Counted from the stretch's first letter, positions 1-10,111 are shown. The stretch: DNA of 64,000 nt from Oceaniferula spumae (GCF_042849255.1 NZ_AP026866.1:682001-746000); one strand, 5' to 3'. Notes: a model not told the origin generated them from the sequence alone. A program made the numbers and translations.

Positions 1-2508
1 ACCCTCAATGTCACCAATGTTAAAGACCGACTCAAAGTCGGCCTCGAAGTCGTCGGCAGTCAACACCGCCCGGGAGAAAAAACTGAGGTTACCGGCACCG
101 TCATGATGTCAGACGGATCACCAGCTGCAGGTGCCGAAGTTGTGTTCTACGCCGAAGACGAGGGCACACTGGCTGTTGCTGGCTATAAGACGCCTAACCT
201 GATGGACTTTTTCCATGCGCCCCGGCCTCTGTTAGTTCAATGCGGCACATCCTTCTCAACTTTCCTTGCGGAGAATCCTGATGATCGTAATTTTGGCAAC
301 AAAGGCTTCACCATCGGAGGTGGTGATGCAGATCCGTTTTCCGCTGGTGGCATTGCAGATGACGTCAAAGTCCGTAGCGACTTCAATCCATGTGCTGCAT
401 GGGTTCCAACAGTCACCACTGATGATGATGGCAAATTCAAAGTCACCATCGCCAACCCCGACACCCTCACGCGCTACCGTGTGATGGCAATCGCGATGCA
501 TGGGGCGAAGAAATTTGGTCACCAAACTACCGACTACACAGTCAATAAACCGCTGATGTTAGAACCGGGAACGCCGCGTTATGCCAGCGAAGGTGATCGG
601 CTTTCACCCAAGGTTTTAGTGCAGAACAATTCCAAGTTTGAAGGAACTTGGGAGATCTCCCTCGAAACCGGTAGCATCACCCAGCCCACGACTGGCACAC
701 TGACTAGCACAGGGGGCAATACGATGTCGAAAACCATCAGTCTCAAACCTGGCGATGCCTCCACGGTTTACTTCGACGTCCAATTTGCCAATACCGGAAC
801 CGCACGCTGGGTCTGGTCAGCGGTGCCAGTGAAACTCGAAGGAGGCGAACAACTGACTCCGGTATTAGCCAAGGATCTTTCTGATAAAGCTGAGAGCAAA
901 TTTGAAGTCACCTACCCTGTGCCTACGATGCGCCAGGTGCAGTTCATCACGATGAATAGCAATCACCGCAGTGATCTACTCAAAGGAATGGATCCCGAAC
1001 TACTTGGAGGCAGAGGTCACCTTGAGCTGGAGTTTTCAAATTCCTTGCTACTCGAAGCCGCAGGCGCTGCTGATTTCCTGCTGCACTATCCATATGGATG
1101 CGTTGAACAAACCACATCATCCCTGATGCCGTGGTTTGCCGTGCGTGATCTGAAAGCCGTCGTTCCAGGGTTCACCGGCAAAGCTGAGGGCGATATTTCC
1201 AAGGCGATACAAATCGGTGCTGACCGACTACTCACCATGCAAACTCGCGACGGAGGCCTCGCCTACTGGCCCGGTGGCAAAGAAGCCACTGACTGGGCAA
1301 CCGCATACGGAGGAATGGGCCTGATCTTCGCCAAACGGAACGGTGCCAACGTCCCTGACTCCGCACTCGAAAAGCTTACCGCATGGATGGCCACGACGGT
1401 TAAAAAAGACCTCGACTCCCGCAGCAGATATCGCAGCTGGAATGAGGAAACTCGTGCTCGCACTCTCTATGTCCTGGCTCTGGCTGGAAAACCCGAGGTC
1501 GCCTTGCAGAACAAAATGTTAGACGATCGTGATAAACTCACTCCAACGGCCCGTTGCTTCCTGGCACTCGCCATTCATAGCTCCGGTGACACCGATGCCA
1601 ACAAAGCAACCGCGCTATCGTTGCTCGAAAATATCCAACCCCGTGAGGAAACGAAACACTGGATGCGATACCATTCAGACGAAGCGATGCAAGTGCTCGC
1701 ATGGTCTGAAATTGAGCCGACAGATCAGCGCGTTCATACCTCGATGAAGGCAATGTTAGGAAATAGAAACCCCTATGGTCACTGGCGCACCACATGGGGT
1801 AACTCATGGGCACTCCAGGCCATGGCCTCCTATGCCCGCAACGTGGAAAAAGATCGCAAGCCTTCGACCATACAGATCGTCAACAATGGAGAAACTCAAA
1901 CCATTACTCTGAACAAACAGACACCTACGAAGTCAATCCGCCTGCCCTTGCAGGAAGGGCTTAAGCTGATCGCCAGCAGCGACAATACCGCGCACACCAA
2001 TATCAAACTCAGTGCAAAACCTGAGTTGGCACCAACTGGGCCACGCGGATACAGCGGCATGTCTATCATCCGCCGCTACGAGCGCTTACTGCCCGATGGA
2101 AAAACCCAGCCGTTAGGAGAACCACAAGTAGGAGATCTGGTCAAGATCAGTCTCGATATCACATTCTCCACAGCTTTGGAGTATGTCGTGATTGAGGATC
2201 GTCTGCCTTCACTGTTCGAAGCCGTAAACAACGATTTCGCCAGCCAGAGTTCCAAGTTCAAAGGTAACTCTGATTACCAATGGAGCATCAACCACAAGGA
2301 ACTGCGTTCGGATCGAGCATCCTTCTTTGTGAATCGCTCATGGAGTGGTGGCACCCGCACTGTTTCCTATCTGGCACGAGTCACAACAGCGGGCACAGCC
2401 ACGGCACCAGCCGCTAAGGTTGAGTGCATGTATGACCCCATTCAGCTCGCACTCAGTGATAGTAAAAAATTAACCACCCTCAAAAAAGAAGCCGTGGTTG
2501 GGAAATAG
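1..2508 (+). CDS. alpha-2-macroglobulin family protein, C-terminal part (5' partial)
   Basis: The frame is open from base 1, so the protein begins outside the window; 835 codons are visible. Bacterial alpha-2-macroglobulins are large periplasmic or lipid-anchored proteins that trap attacking proteases through an internal thioester. The thioester motif Cys-Val-Glu-Gln is intact at about 1099-1110, so this is the bond-forming type. It is followed by the helical thioester domain (an Asp-Gly-Gly stretch near 1248) and a C-terminal beta-rich receptor-binding-like region. The gene for penicillin-binding protein 1C follows 65 bp downstream on the same strand. That pairing is well known (yfhM-pbpC type) and is read as protease defence coupled to wall repair. 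The N-terminal signal or lipobox cannot be seen. Confidence 0.93.
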   Translation, partial: TLNVTNVKDRLKVGLEVVGSQHRPGEKTEVTGTVMMSDGSPAAGAEVVFYAEDEGTLAVAGYKTPNLMDFFHAPRPLLVQCGTSFSTFLAENPDDRNFGNKGFTIGGGDADPFSAGGIADDVKVRSDFNPCAAWVPTVTTDDDGKFKVTIANPDTLTRYRVMAIAMHGAKKFGHQTTDYTVNKPLMLEPGTPRYASEGDRLSPKVLVQNNSKFEGTWEISLETGSITQPTTGTLTSTGGNTMSKTISLKPGDASTVYFDVQFANTGTARWVWSAVPVKLEGGEQLTPVLAKDLSDKAESKFEVTYPVPTMRQVQFITMNSNHRSDLLKGMDPELLGGRGHLELEFSNSLLLEAAGAADFLLHYPYGCVEQTTSSLMPWFAVRDLKAVVPGFTGKAEGDISKAIQIGADRLLTMQTRDGGLAYWPGGKEATDWATAYGGMGLIFAKRNGANVPDSALEKLTAWMATTVKKDLDSRSRYRSWNEETRARTLYVLALAGKPEVALQNKMLDDRDKLTPTARCFLALAIHSSGDTDANKATALSLLENIQPREETKHWMRYHSDEAMQVLAWSEIEPTDQRVHTSMKAMLGNRNPYGHWRTTWGNSWALQAMASYARNVEKDRKPSTIQIVNNGETQTITLNKQTPTKSIRLPLQEGLKLIASSDNTAHTNIKLSAKPELAPTGPRGYSGMSIIRRYERLLPDGKTQPLGEPQVGDLVKISLDITFSTALEYVVIEDRLPSLFEAVNNDFASQSSKFKGNSDYQWSINHKELRSDRASFFVNRSWSGGTRTVSYLARVTTAGTATAPAAKVECMYDPIQLALSDSKKLTTLKKEAVVGK

Positions 2509-2573
2509 CCATCAGGTCAATATCTCTCTAACTGAACCAACGAACAAATCGTCCTCGCATCAAATAACCAACC

Positions 2574-4886
2574 TTGAAAATCCAATTACCAAGCTGGCTT
2601 AGGAAGCGCCCGGAACGATTGAGGCGTAAGTGTGGCCTGCTATTGCTCTCAGGCCTGACCGCAGCCTTGGCTGGTTATTTCATCCTACCTTTTGCATTCC
2701 CGGTTCCAGACAGCATCGCTTCTGGGCCGAGAAGCTCACTGGTATTGTTAGATAGATATGGTGAACCTCTGGATCACTGGGTAAGAAAAGACTACTACCG
2801 CCACCGGACTACCTCGCTAGACGATCTGCCAGATGACTTGGTAAAGGCAACATTGGCGGCTGAGGACAAGCGTTTTTACCAGCACGGGGGTGTCGATGTC
2901 AGGGCCACCGCACGTGCGTTACGAGACTCTTGGGAATCGAAACGTTTCGTCTCGGGGGCATCGACAGTTACTCAACAGACGGTCAAATTAAGCTCTCAGA
3001 AAGCAAGCCGCACCCTACCGACCAAACTGCGTGAATGCCTCACGGCCCGACACGTGGAAATGATCTATGACAAAGATCACATCCTCACGGCCTATTTCAA
3101 TCACCTCGATTATGGCAACAGGAGTCAGGGACCACTGCAAGCTGCACGACACTATTTTGGCAAACCGCTGAGTCAGCTATCTCTCGCCGAGTGCGCCTTG
3201 TTAGCGGGATTACCACAAGCTCCTAGCCGCCTCAATCCAAGGCGAAACCCCGAGGCTGCCATCAAGAGGCGCAACTGGATTCTTGATAGGATGAGTATCG
3301 TTTATCAGATTCCGCCCGAGCGAATTGAAGTGGCCAAAGCCGAACCTCTGAAACTGAATCAAGGTCGCTATGAAACAACAGCCCCGCACTTGGCTCAACT
3401 GATGCAGCGGAGTCGCCAAGCAGCAAGGTCACCGGATGAGACACAGGAGATTCGCACCAGCATCTCAGCCACTTTACAGCGCGATGTTACGGCGATCATT
3501 CAAGAGCAGATCAAACATTTGCGCGATAAGCATATCCAGCATGCGGCTGTGGTCGTCATTGACAACGCATCTGGTGAGGTGCTTGTGCATGTGGGATCTG
3601 CCTTCTACGCACAGCAGAATGGAGGTCAGATCGATGCCGCCCGCACGCCTCGATCCCCCGGCTCGGCTCTGAAGCCATTCACCTATTTACTCGCCTTTGA
3701 AAATGGAGGCATGACTCCAGCGACTATCATCGAAGACATTCCCACCCGTTATTCAGACACCCGCGGGGAAAAGCATTTTGTGAACTACAATCGCCATCAC
3801 CAAGGTCCGGTGACGATTCATCATGCTCTAGCCAACTCACTTAACGTGCCCGCGGTGCGCACACTGAATGCCGTGGGTGGCGCCGACTCTTTGAAAAGTT
3901 TATTAGAGAAATTAGGCATCAGCACCTTGGATCAGGATCCGGTCTATTATGGTCTCGGACTGACTCTTGGATCTGGTGAAGTTACCTTGTTAGAACTAAC
4001 AAATGCCTATGCCTCGTTGGCACGCATGGGTATTTACAAACCCGTGAGCTATCTCGCTGGAACCGATGAGAAACCGCAGCATGTGGCCAGCTACCAATCG
4101 TGCTGGATGCTTGCTCAAACCATGACCGACAACTCAGCGCGCTCCGCCGCCTTCGGCCCGAACTCACCTCTCCGGTTCCCCTTTCCTTGCGCAGTCAAAA
4201 CCGGAACCTCGACTGACTTCCGTGATAACTGGTGTCTCGGATTTACCAAGGATTTCACCGTAGGGGTATGGGCTGGCAATCTGGACAATAGCCCTATGCG
4301 TGGCATCTCGGGTGTGAGTGGAGCGGGTCCCATTTTCCATGAAACGATGATGCGATTACACCGTGATCATCGGCCTAAGTGGTTCGCCCGCCCCACCGAC
4401 ATGACGAAATGCATGGTGCATATTCATACCGGCAAGAGAATGACTCAGCAAACTGGAGACACCATCACACTAGACCTGCCAAATGATCGGTTACCACTTG
4501 CGTCACAACGGCAGGATTTCGACATCAGAGGAAGAACACTCCTCGATATTCGCTATGCCGACTGGATGACTGAAGAAGGAGATAAAAACAGCTTCGCCAT
4601 CTCAGAACAAAACACGCAGATGGTGATCAACAGAGAGCCTCTACGTATACTGTCCCCATCACGCGAAGCTCGCTATTTATTAGATCCAGACCTCCCTGGA
4701 AATGGTCGATTTCTAAAGCTGGCCACAGATTTCCCAGGAGCGGTCAGCTGGACATGCCCGACGTTGAAAATTGAAAGCATCGAAGGCATTTTCACAGCAC
4801 AATTAGAACCTGGCGAGCATCTGATTACCATCACCGATGACTCAGGACGAAGTGCGAGCCGCAAAATTATCGTCGAACAGCTCTAA
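2574..4886 (+). CDS. pbpC: penicillin-binding protein 1C (bifunctional glycosyltransferase/transpeptidase)
   Basis: Peptidoglycan synthase of 770 aa with a TTG start; no nearer in-frame ATG precedes the membrane anchor. Domains in order: short basic cytoplasmic tail, one membrane segment (about residues 21-42), GT51 glycosyltransferase with the catalytic Glu in EDKRFYQHGG (about 98-107), then the transpeptidase with SxxK (SPGSALKPF, about residue 360), SxN (SLN) and KTGT motifs. The final ~100 residues are a beta-rich tail like the BiPBP_C domain typical of PBP1C. It lies 65 bp behind the alpha-2-macroglobulin gene and is probably co-transcribed with it. All catalytic motifs are present. Confidence 0.95.
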   Translation: MKIQLPSWLRKRPERLRRKCGLLLLSGLTAALAGYFILPFAFPVPDSIASGPRSSLVLLDRYGEPLDHWVRKDYYRHRTTSLDDLPDDLVKATLAAEDKRFYQHGGVDVRATARALRDSWESKRFVSGASTVTQQTVKLSSQKASRTLPTKLRECLTARHVEMIYDKDHILTAYFNHLDYGNRSQGPLQAARHYFGKPLSQLSLAECALLAGLPQAPSRLNPRRNPEAAIKRRNWILDRMSIVYQIPPERIEVAKAEPLKLNQGRYETTAPHLAQLMQRSRQAARSPDETQEIRTSISATLQRDVTAIIQEQIKHLRDKHIQHAAVVVIDNASGEVLVHVGSAFYAQQNGGQIDAARTPRSPGSALKPFTYLLAFENGGMTPATIIEDIPTRYSDTRGEKHFVNYNRHHQGPVTIHHALANSLNVPAVRTLNAVGGADSLKSLLEKLGISTLDQDPVYYGLGLTLGSGEVTLLELTNAYASLARMGIYKPVSYLAGTDEKPQHVASYQSCWMLAQTMTDNSARSAAFGPNSPLRFPFPCAVKTGTSTDFRDNWCLGFTKDFTVGVWAGNLDNSPMRGISGVSGAGPIFHETMMRLHRDHRPKWFARPTDMTKCMVHIHTGKRMTQQTGDTITLDLPNDRLPLASQRQDFDIRGRTLLDIRYADWMTEEGDKNSFAISEQNTQMVINREPLRILSPSREARYLLDPDLPGNGRFLKLATDFPGAVSWTCPTLKIESIEGIFTAQLEPGEHLITITDDSGRSASRKIIVEQL

Positions 4887-4915
4887 AGAACTTGGCAATA
4901 CCTGTACAAAGAAAA

Positions 4916-4982
4916 ACAGTCCGACCGGACTAGATCACCAGGAAACCCCCTAACCTGTATGAACTGATGCCAATCGGACTGT
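4916..4982. repeat. 9-bp inverted repeat between convergent genes
   Basis: ACAGTCCGA at 4916-4924 is the exact reverse complement of 4974-4982, with a 49-base loop. A smaller AGTCC/GGACT hairpin sits inside its left arm. It lies in the 250-bp gap between pbpC and the convergent gene ending at 5137. No T-run follows, so a classic terminator is not shown; nothing else was seen in the gap. Confidence 0.35.
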
Positions 4983-5136
4983 CTCGCTCCATTGCTGGAA
5001 CGACTTGAAATTACCACGATATACATATTCGTAAAGTTTTTATCCGTAATTGAACAAACAATCGAAAAACACGCGTTTTAAGCGATTTCAGGGCAAATTT
5101 CGTCTCTAGGGGTCAATTCTATTAGATCCTCTAAAA

Positions 5137-6213
5137 TCACATCCGTGTCAGGTAGTCTGGCACTTGATCTCGCTGGCTCGAAGGTGACCCCTGCTTGTTA
5201 TGAAATGCGATGACAGCCCCTACTCCGGCACCATAGTCAGCTCCGAGACGGCGCGGTATTTCAAGCACAGGAAAATGGTATTTTCGACTGCGGCGCCAAA
5301 GGAAAATAGCCGCTGCGAGAGCCACACAGGAAACTGTAACTCCGCTACCACCGATGACAATGTACGGTAGATAGGGTTTGATCTCCGTGAATGCGCCCGT
5401 AGCTGCAGGAGTTTCGGCCTGTGATTTTTTCTCGGCCTCAGTCGTGACTCCCATGGTGTTTCCCTGCGCGACTTGTTCTTTAGCAATGGCACGCTCCATC
5501 CAATACAGCTTAATAGACAACTGAACGACAAATGCCTCCACCTGACCAGCTGGTTCTGATTTCTCCATGGCTTTTAGGATAGAGACCTCCAGCATTTTCC
5601 GCACTTCCTCGCTGTCTAGCGAGTCTGCACCTTTACCGCCAAAGGCCAGCATGTTCCGTGATGGATTGCCGAGGAAACAAAACACAACAGCCGTCAAATT
5701 CGAGTTCGCATAACGCTCCTCAGCCAATGCCTGAAGTGTGTACCCCGCTGGAATTTTTTGCTCAGCATCAAATAGGTAAAGCCTAATATCTACGGCGGAA
5801 TCCGCGGCATGATATTCGAGGAATCCCTCGCGATCCATTGCCTCTTGCCGACTGAGCAGCTGCTGGGGATCGATCAAATAGGTCTTAGGTGTGGCCGAAA
5901 AATAAGCGCTGAGGAATTCCTCGGGAATGACTTCAGGATCATACACTGGCTCGGGCTCTTCTGGAGGAAGTGATGGAACCTCCGGATCTGGTGCCACTTC
6001 TGGTAATTCGCTGGCGGCCGAGTCATCAACGAGCAGCCCGGCACCCGCAATGAGCTCACCTTTGCTTAATTTTGCCCGATCCTCTGCAGACCACACGGGT
6101 AGTGCCTGCGCCAAGGAAGTTTGTGGAGCCAGCGCAACTAGAAAACATATTGCCACCAGCCATACCAAAGTCGTTTGCTGGGTAAATGGTGGCTTGTCCA
6201 TTCTCGGGATCAT
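5137..6213 (-). CDS. secreted/membrane TPM-like protein of unknown function
   Basis: A 358-aa protein with a signal peptide ending at about residue 36 (TSLAQA), an acidic Pro/Glu-rich spacer (about 65-95), a soluble domain (about 100-240) and one C-terminal membrane helix (about 280-303) followed by a basic tail. The soluble part resembles TPM/YgcG-type domains in secondary-structure pattern only, so the assignment is tentative. Its start overlaps the stop of the upstream zinc-ribbon gene by four bases (ATGA), which indicates translational coupling and a shared task, perhaps envelope maintenance. An alternative ATG lies four codons in (6201) and fits the signal peptide equally well. Conserved catalytic residues were not identified. 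Confidence 0.7.
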   Translation of the reverse strand: MIPRMDKPPFTQQTTLVWLVAICFLVALAPQTSLAQALPVWSAEDRAKLSKGELIAGAGLLVDDSAASELPEVAPDPEVPSLPPEEPEPVYDPEVIPEEFLSAYFSATPKTYLIDPQQLLSRQEAMDREGFLEYHAADSAVDIRLYLFDAEQKIPAGYTLQALAEERYANSNLTAVVFCFLGNPSRNMLAFGGKGADSLDSEEVRKMLEVSILKAMEKSEPAGQVEAFVVQLSIKLYWMERAIAKEQVAQGNTMGVTTEAEKKSQAETPAATGAFTEIKPYLPYIVIGGSGVTVSCVALAAAIFLWRRSRKYHFPVLEIPRRLGADYGAGVGAVIAFHNKQGSPSSQRDQVPDYLTRM

Positions 6214-6899
6214 TGCACGTGCTGCTGAAGATGGTTCTCATCGACCGCTGGTCGACGACTCAAGTCCTTGGTGGCCTCATCTTTGCCTGAACGAATACGC
6301 TGGAGGATATCCCCCATGTCTTGTTGAGACTGGCCTATGAGACGTTGGTATTTTTCAGGATTCCGATTCGCCTGACGCGAGCGCTTGCGAAGTGATCCTG
6401 AAATATTCCCCATGATCGATTTCAAAGCGCGGAAATAATTGCCCTGCAAAAAATGGGGGTGGGCTTTGGACAAGGCGCGAAAAGTGTCCTCCTCTTTAAG
6501 ATACACGTCGAGCAAGTAACCACTGGCAATGAATGCGGCCTTGGAATTCACATCGACGACTAACAGCACCCCTCCGTCATTCGGTCGGGATAAATCAACG
6601 TCCTCAAATGCACCACGGTTCAATAGCCATAGGCCAAACTGGCGGATGTTCGAACGTTCATCGAGGGCGCCGAAATAAACACTGAAAAACAGCTCCGGAA
6701 ATGTGGCCTCGAATTGATCAAACCACTTCTCCACTTTCTTGCGTTCCTTAAGCCGCAGAACTCCTGCTGAATCACTGAGGCGACGCATGCGCACCTCGCC
6801 GGCACCGTAATGGGCATCGAGATCCTGCATCGCAAATCCACAGTGCGGGCACTGTGGAGCACTACGATGGATTCGCTGCACACATCGGGGACATTTCAT
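6210..6899 (-). CDS. zinc-ribbon TPM-domain-like protein
   Basis: About 229 aa from the ATG chosen at 6899, because the protein then begins directly with the zinc ribbon. An upstream in-frame start at 6938 would add 13 residues. The first 25 residues carry two CxxC knuckles (CPRC and CPHC). They are followed by an alpha/beta domain of about 130 residues with a hydrophobic VLLVVDV strand and a YLLDVYL helix, as in TPM (YgcG/Psb32) domains. No membrane segment is visible, so it is probably cytoplasmic, unlike its coupled partner. The C-terminal 50 residues are charged and helical. Function is unknown; the pair may form a complex. Confidence 0.7.
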   Translation of the reverse strand: MKCPRCVQRIHRSAPQCPHCGFAMQDLDAHYGAGEVRMRRLSDSAGVLRLKERKKVEKWFDQFEATFPELFFSVYFGALDERSNIRQFGLWLLNRGAFEDVDLSRPNDGGVLLVVDVNSKAAFIASGYLLDVYLKEEDTFRALSKAHPHFLQGNYFRALKSIMGNISGSLRKRSRQANRNPEKYQRLIGQSQQDMGDILQRIRSGKDEATKDLSRRPAVDENHLQQHVQ

Positions 6900-7053
6900 C
6901 TCGCCACTAAGACTAGTGGAAAGCCCCCTATTTTCCAAGCGTAGAAAGTAAAGAAATGTTAATAAAACATAACCTCACAATAGACGCTGCGATTCCAGAG
7001 AATCCAGAGATGTTTTACCCCGTCAATTGAGGCCAATTTCCGGAGGAAACGGA

Positions 7054-8577
7054 CTACTCCCACTCGATGCTCGCCGGTGGCTTGGTCGAGATGTCGTAGA
7101 GCACTCGGTTGATTCCGTCGACTTCGTTAAGGATACGATTACTGGTCTCACGAAGCAATGCCGGTGGCAGTTCCACCCAGTCAGCCGTCATCGCATCTTC
7201 ACTGATCACGGCGCGCAGGCTGATTGCCCACTCGTAGCTTCGTTCGTCACCTTTAACACCGACAGTTTTCACAGGAATCAGACCGGCGTATGCCTGCCAG
7301 ACTTTATCATACCAACCGTGATCCTTCAGACGCGTGATGAAAATATGATCACACTCGCGGATAATGCGGAGTTTCTCTTCGGTGATATCTCCGGGGCACC
7401 TGACAGCGAGACCTGGTCCAGGGAACGGATGGCGCTGGAGGATGTCGATGGCGATTCCGAGAGAGGTTCCAAGCTCGCGGACTTCATCTTTGAAAAGCTC
7501 GGCGAGAGGTTCTAACACTTTCCCTTGAGCTTGCAGTTCAAGAATTCGGTCGACCCGATTGTGGTGAGTCTTGATCTTGGATGCTTTGGATTTCGCATTG
7601 GAAGCCGACTCAATTACGTCTGGGTATAGCGTGCCCTGAGCCAGAAGGTCAGCGTTTCCGACGGTTTCCCAGAAGACATCGATGAACAACCCTCCGATAA
7701 TCTTGCGTTTTTCCTCTGGATCGGAGACCCCAGCAAGCTTGCTCAGGAAAAGATCAGAGCACTCGACGGTTTCAATTTCCACACCCATGCGGTGGAAGTT
7801 GTTACGGACTTCATCGCCTTCATCGAGTCGCATCAGGCCGTGATCAACAAAGATCGCGCGGACGTTGACGCCAGCTTCTTTCAGCAAGACTGCGAGCACA
7901 GTGCTATCGACACCACCGCTGACTCCGCAGACGACTTGTTTGTCGCCGACTTTCTTGCGAATCCCTTCTAACATTTCACGTTTGAAATCCTCGATACGGA
8001 ATTCTGCCAGTTTCCCAGCAGTGAGTAGGAAGTTGTGCAAAATACGGAGACCCTCGTGACTGTGAGTCACCTCAGGGTGGAATTGAATACCGTAGAAGCG
8101 TTCGCCCCACTGGAGAGAAACAGGTGTCCCCTCTTTATTGGCTGCAAGCACCTTACAGTCTGCAGGCAGATCACTAACAGTATCAGAGTGGCTCATCCAG
8201 ACTTGTGATTCGTGGGAAATTCCCTCGTATAATCCTTCGCTGGCAGTGGGCTTCAGTGCAGCCGGACCGTATTCGCGGCGGTTGCTCGATTTCACGGAGC
8301 CACCGAACTTGATGTTCAGAAGCTGCATACCGTAGCAAACACCTAACACAGGAACACCGAACGCCTGAAGTTTTTCAAAGTCGATATCCGGAGCATCATC
8401 ATCGCTGGTGCTCTTGGGGCCACCTGACAAAATGATAGCACCGGGAGTTCCGATGTTAGAGATATCCTCTGGCTCGTAAAGTTTGGCAAAAAATCCAAGT
8501 TCGCGCACCCGGCGAACGATGAGTTGGGTATACTGAGAGCCGAAGTCGAAGACGGCTACGTGATTGTTTTCAGTCAT
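7054..8577 (-). CDS. guaA: GMP synthase (glutamine-hydrolysing)
   Basis: Converts XMP to GMP with glutamine and ATP in the cytoplasm. The 507-aa form starts at MTENN (ATG at 8577); the frame is open 18 codons further but that stretch does not match the family. The N-terminal class I glutamine amidotransferase has the nucleophile Cys in GVCYGMQ and the His-Glu pair in FHPEVTHS. The ATP pyrophosphatase domain has the PP-loop SGGVDSTV, and the C-terminal dimerisation domain ends in IEWE. guaB lies upstream on the same strand but an intrinsic terminator separates the two, so guaA probably has its own promoter. Confidence 0.97.
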   Translation of the reverse strand: MTENNHVAVFDFGSQYTQLIVRRVRELGFFAKLYEPEDISNIGTPGAIILSGGPKSTSDDDAPDIDFEKLQAFGVPVLGVCYGMQLLNIKFGGSVKSSNRREYGPAALKPTASEGLYEGISHESQVWMSHSDTVSDLPADCKVLAANKEGTPVSLQWGERFYGIQFHPEVTHSHEGLRILHNFLLTAGKLAEFRIEDFKREMLEGIRKKVGDKQVVCGVSGGVDSTVLAVLLKEAGVNVRAIFVDHGLMRLDEGDEVRNNFHRMGVEIETVECSDLFLSKLAGVSDPEEKRKIIGGLFIDVFWETVGNADLLAQGTLYPDVIESASNAKSKASKIKTHHNRVDRILELQAQGKVLEPLAELFKDEVRELGTSLGIAIDILQRHPFPGPGLAVRCPGDITEEKLRIIRECDHIFITRLKDHGWYDKVWQAYAGLIPVKTVGVKGDERSYEWAISLRAVISEDAMTADWVELPPALLRETSNRILNEVDGINRVLYDISTKPPASIEWE

Positions 8578-8598
8578 GATAAATTTGATAGTTTGGCT

Positions 8599-8636
8599 AA
8601 AAAAAGGAACTGCGTGGCCTATGACGACCACGCAGC
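8599..8636 (-). terminator. intrinsic terminator of guaB
   Basis: Read on the minus strand, CTGCGTGG (8635-8628) pairs with CCACGCAG (8617-8610) around a 10-base loop and is followed by TTCC and a run of seven or more T (8609-8599). It starts about 20 bases past the guaB stop. Confidence 0.8.
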
Positions 8637-8656
8637 TGGATCGTTAGAAAAATAAG

Positions 8657-10111
8657 TTAGAGGCTAGGTTGGTAATTGACCGGCTCCTCGGTGATGACGA
8701 TGTCGTGAGCGTGGCTCTCTTTCAAGCCACCGGATGTAATCTGGGTGAATTCAGCTCTTTCACGGAGTTCAGTTAGATTGGAAGCACCGACGTAGCCCAT
8801 ACCTGAACGAAGCCCTCCCATGAGCTGGAACACAACATCGGCGAGAGGTCCCTTATATGGCACCCGGCCTTCGACCCCTTCAGCCACTAATTTCCCAGAA
8901 CTATTCTGACCATAGCGGTCGCCTGAGCCCTTGCGCATGGCACCGAGCGATCCCATACCGCGGTATGTTTTGAATCGGCGTCCTTGGTAGTGGACGGTAG
9001 CGCCCGGACTTTCGCGAGTGCCTGCAAGGATGGAACCTAACATGACAATATCCGCACCAGCTGCGAGCGCTTTGACAATGTCTCCTGAGTAGCGAATTCC
9101 ACCATCGGCAATGACTGCCACTCCTTTGTCGCGGCAGTAAGACGCCACGTTCTGGATCGCGGTGAACTGCGGCATACCAACGCCCGAGATCACTCGTGTG
9201 GTGCAGATGGAGCCTGGGCCAACACCCACTTTGACAGCGGAAACACCGGCATCACAAAGATCCTTAGCTCCTTCTGCGGTGACGACATTACCCGCAATGA
9301 CAGGCACGTTTCCGAGTTCGCGAAGCTTGCTGATGACCTCCATTACGCGACTGGTGTGGCCGGTGGCGGCATCAATAAAAAGTGCATCTGCGCCTGCCTT
9401 GATAAGAGCCTGAGCACGCTCAACGCAATCAGGTCCCACACCCACGGCAGCGCCGCAGCGGAGTTGGCCATTAGGATCTTTGGCGGAGTTGGTGAAAGTA
9501 ATCCGCTTTTCAATATCAGCTCCAGTGATCAGACCGACCAGTTTCCCAGACGAATCAACAAGTGGCAGTTTCTCGATGCGGTTTTTGTAGAGAATGCTGC
9601 GTGCCTCGCGCATGCTGGTTTTTTCAGGCGATGTGACCACACGTTCAAGGGGGGTCATCACCTCGGAAATTCTGGCGGAGTCATCGGCCATGTGGCGGAC
9701 GTCGCGACCGGTCACCATCCCTTCAAGCTTACCTTCGGCATCAACCACAGGGAATCCGGAGAACCCCTGCTGGTCCATGATGAAGCGGAGTTCACCGACA
9801 CTTTGCTCTTTTCGCACCGTGTATGGCTCGTGGATGATCGCACTCTCAGATCGCTTGACCTTGGAAACCATCGCAGCCTGATCTTCGATCAAGTTGTTGC
9901 GGTGAATCACACCGATGCCGCCTTCGCGGGCCAAAGCGATCGCGAGTTCGGTTTCGGAAACCGTATCCATCGCCGCTGAAACAACGGGAATGTTAAGGCC
10001 AATTTTATCAGTGAGAGCCGATGAAAGATCAGCTTCACCAGGAAGCACGCTGCTCATACGAGGGGTGAGCAATACGTCGTCGAAAGAAAGTCCTAGGGAG
10101 ATCTGCGCCAT
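8657..10111 (-). CDS. guaB: inosine-5'-monophosphate dehydrogenase
   Basis: Oxidises IMP to XMP with NAD+, the step before GuaA. The 484-aa length is normal. The TIM-barrel is split by a pair of CBS domains (about residues 95-205). The catalytic loop reads GVGPGSICTTR with the active-site Cys, and the flap motif GMGSLGAM is present. The start ATG at 10111 gives the standard N-terminus (LSFDDVLLTP). All key residues are conserved. Confidence 0.97.
   Translation of the reverse strand: MAQISLGLSFDDVLLTPRMSSVLPGEADLSSALTDKIGLNIPVVSAAMDTVSETELAIALAREGGIGVIHRNNLIEDQAAMVSKVKRSESAIIHEPYTVRKEQSVGELRFIMDQQGFSGFPVVDAEGKLEGMVTGRDVRHMADDSARISEVMTPLERVVTSPEKTSMREARSILYKNRIEKLPLVDSSGKLVGLITGADIEKRITFTNSAKDPNGQLRCGAAVGVGPDCVERAQALIKAGADALFIDAATGHTSRVMEVISKLRELGNVPVIAGNVVTAEGAKDLCDAGVSAVKVGVGPGSICTTRVISGVGMPQFTAIQNVASYCRDKGVAVIADGGIRYSGDIVKALAAGADIVMLGSILAGTRESPGATVHYQGRRFKTYRGMGSLGAMRKGSGDRYGQNSSGKLVAEGVEGRVPYKGPLADVVFQLMGGLRSGMGYVGASNLTELRERAEFTQITSGGLKESHAHDIVITEEPVNYQPSL

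Noticed and set aside
7027..7515. 162-codon plus-strand frame over guaA
   Set aside because: It is fully inside the well-conserved guaA on the other strand; no independent features.
9356..9979. 207-codon plus-strand frame over guaB
   Set aside because: Antisense shadow of the conserved IMP dehydrogenase.
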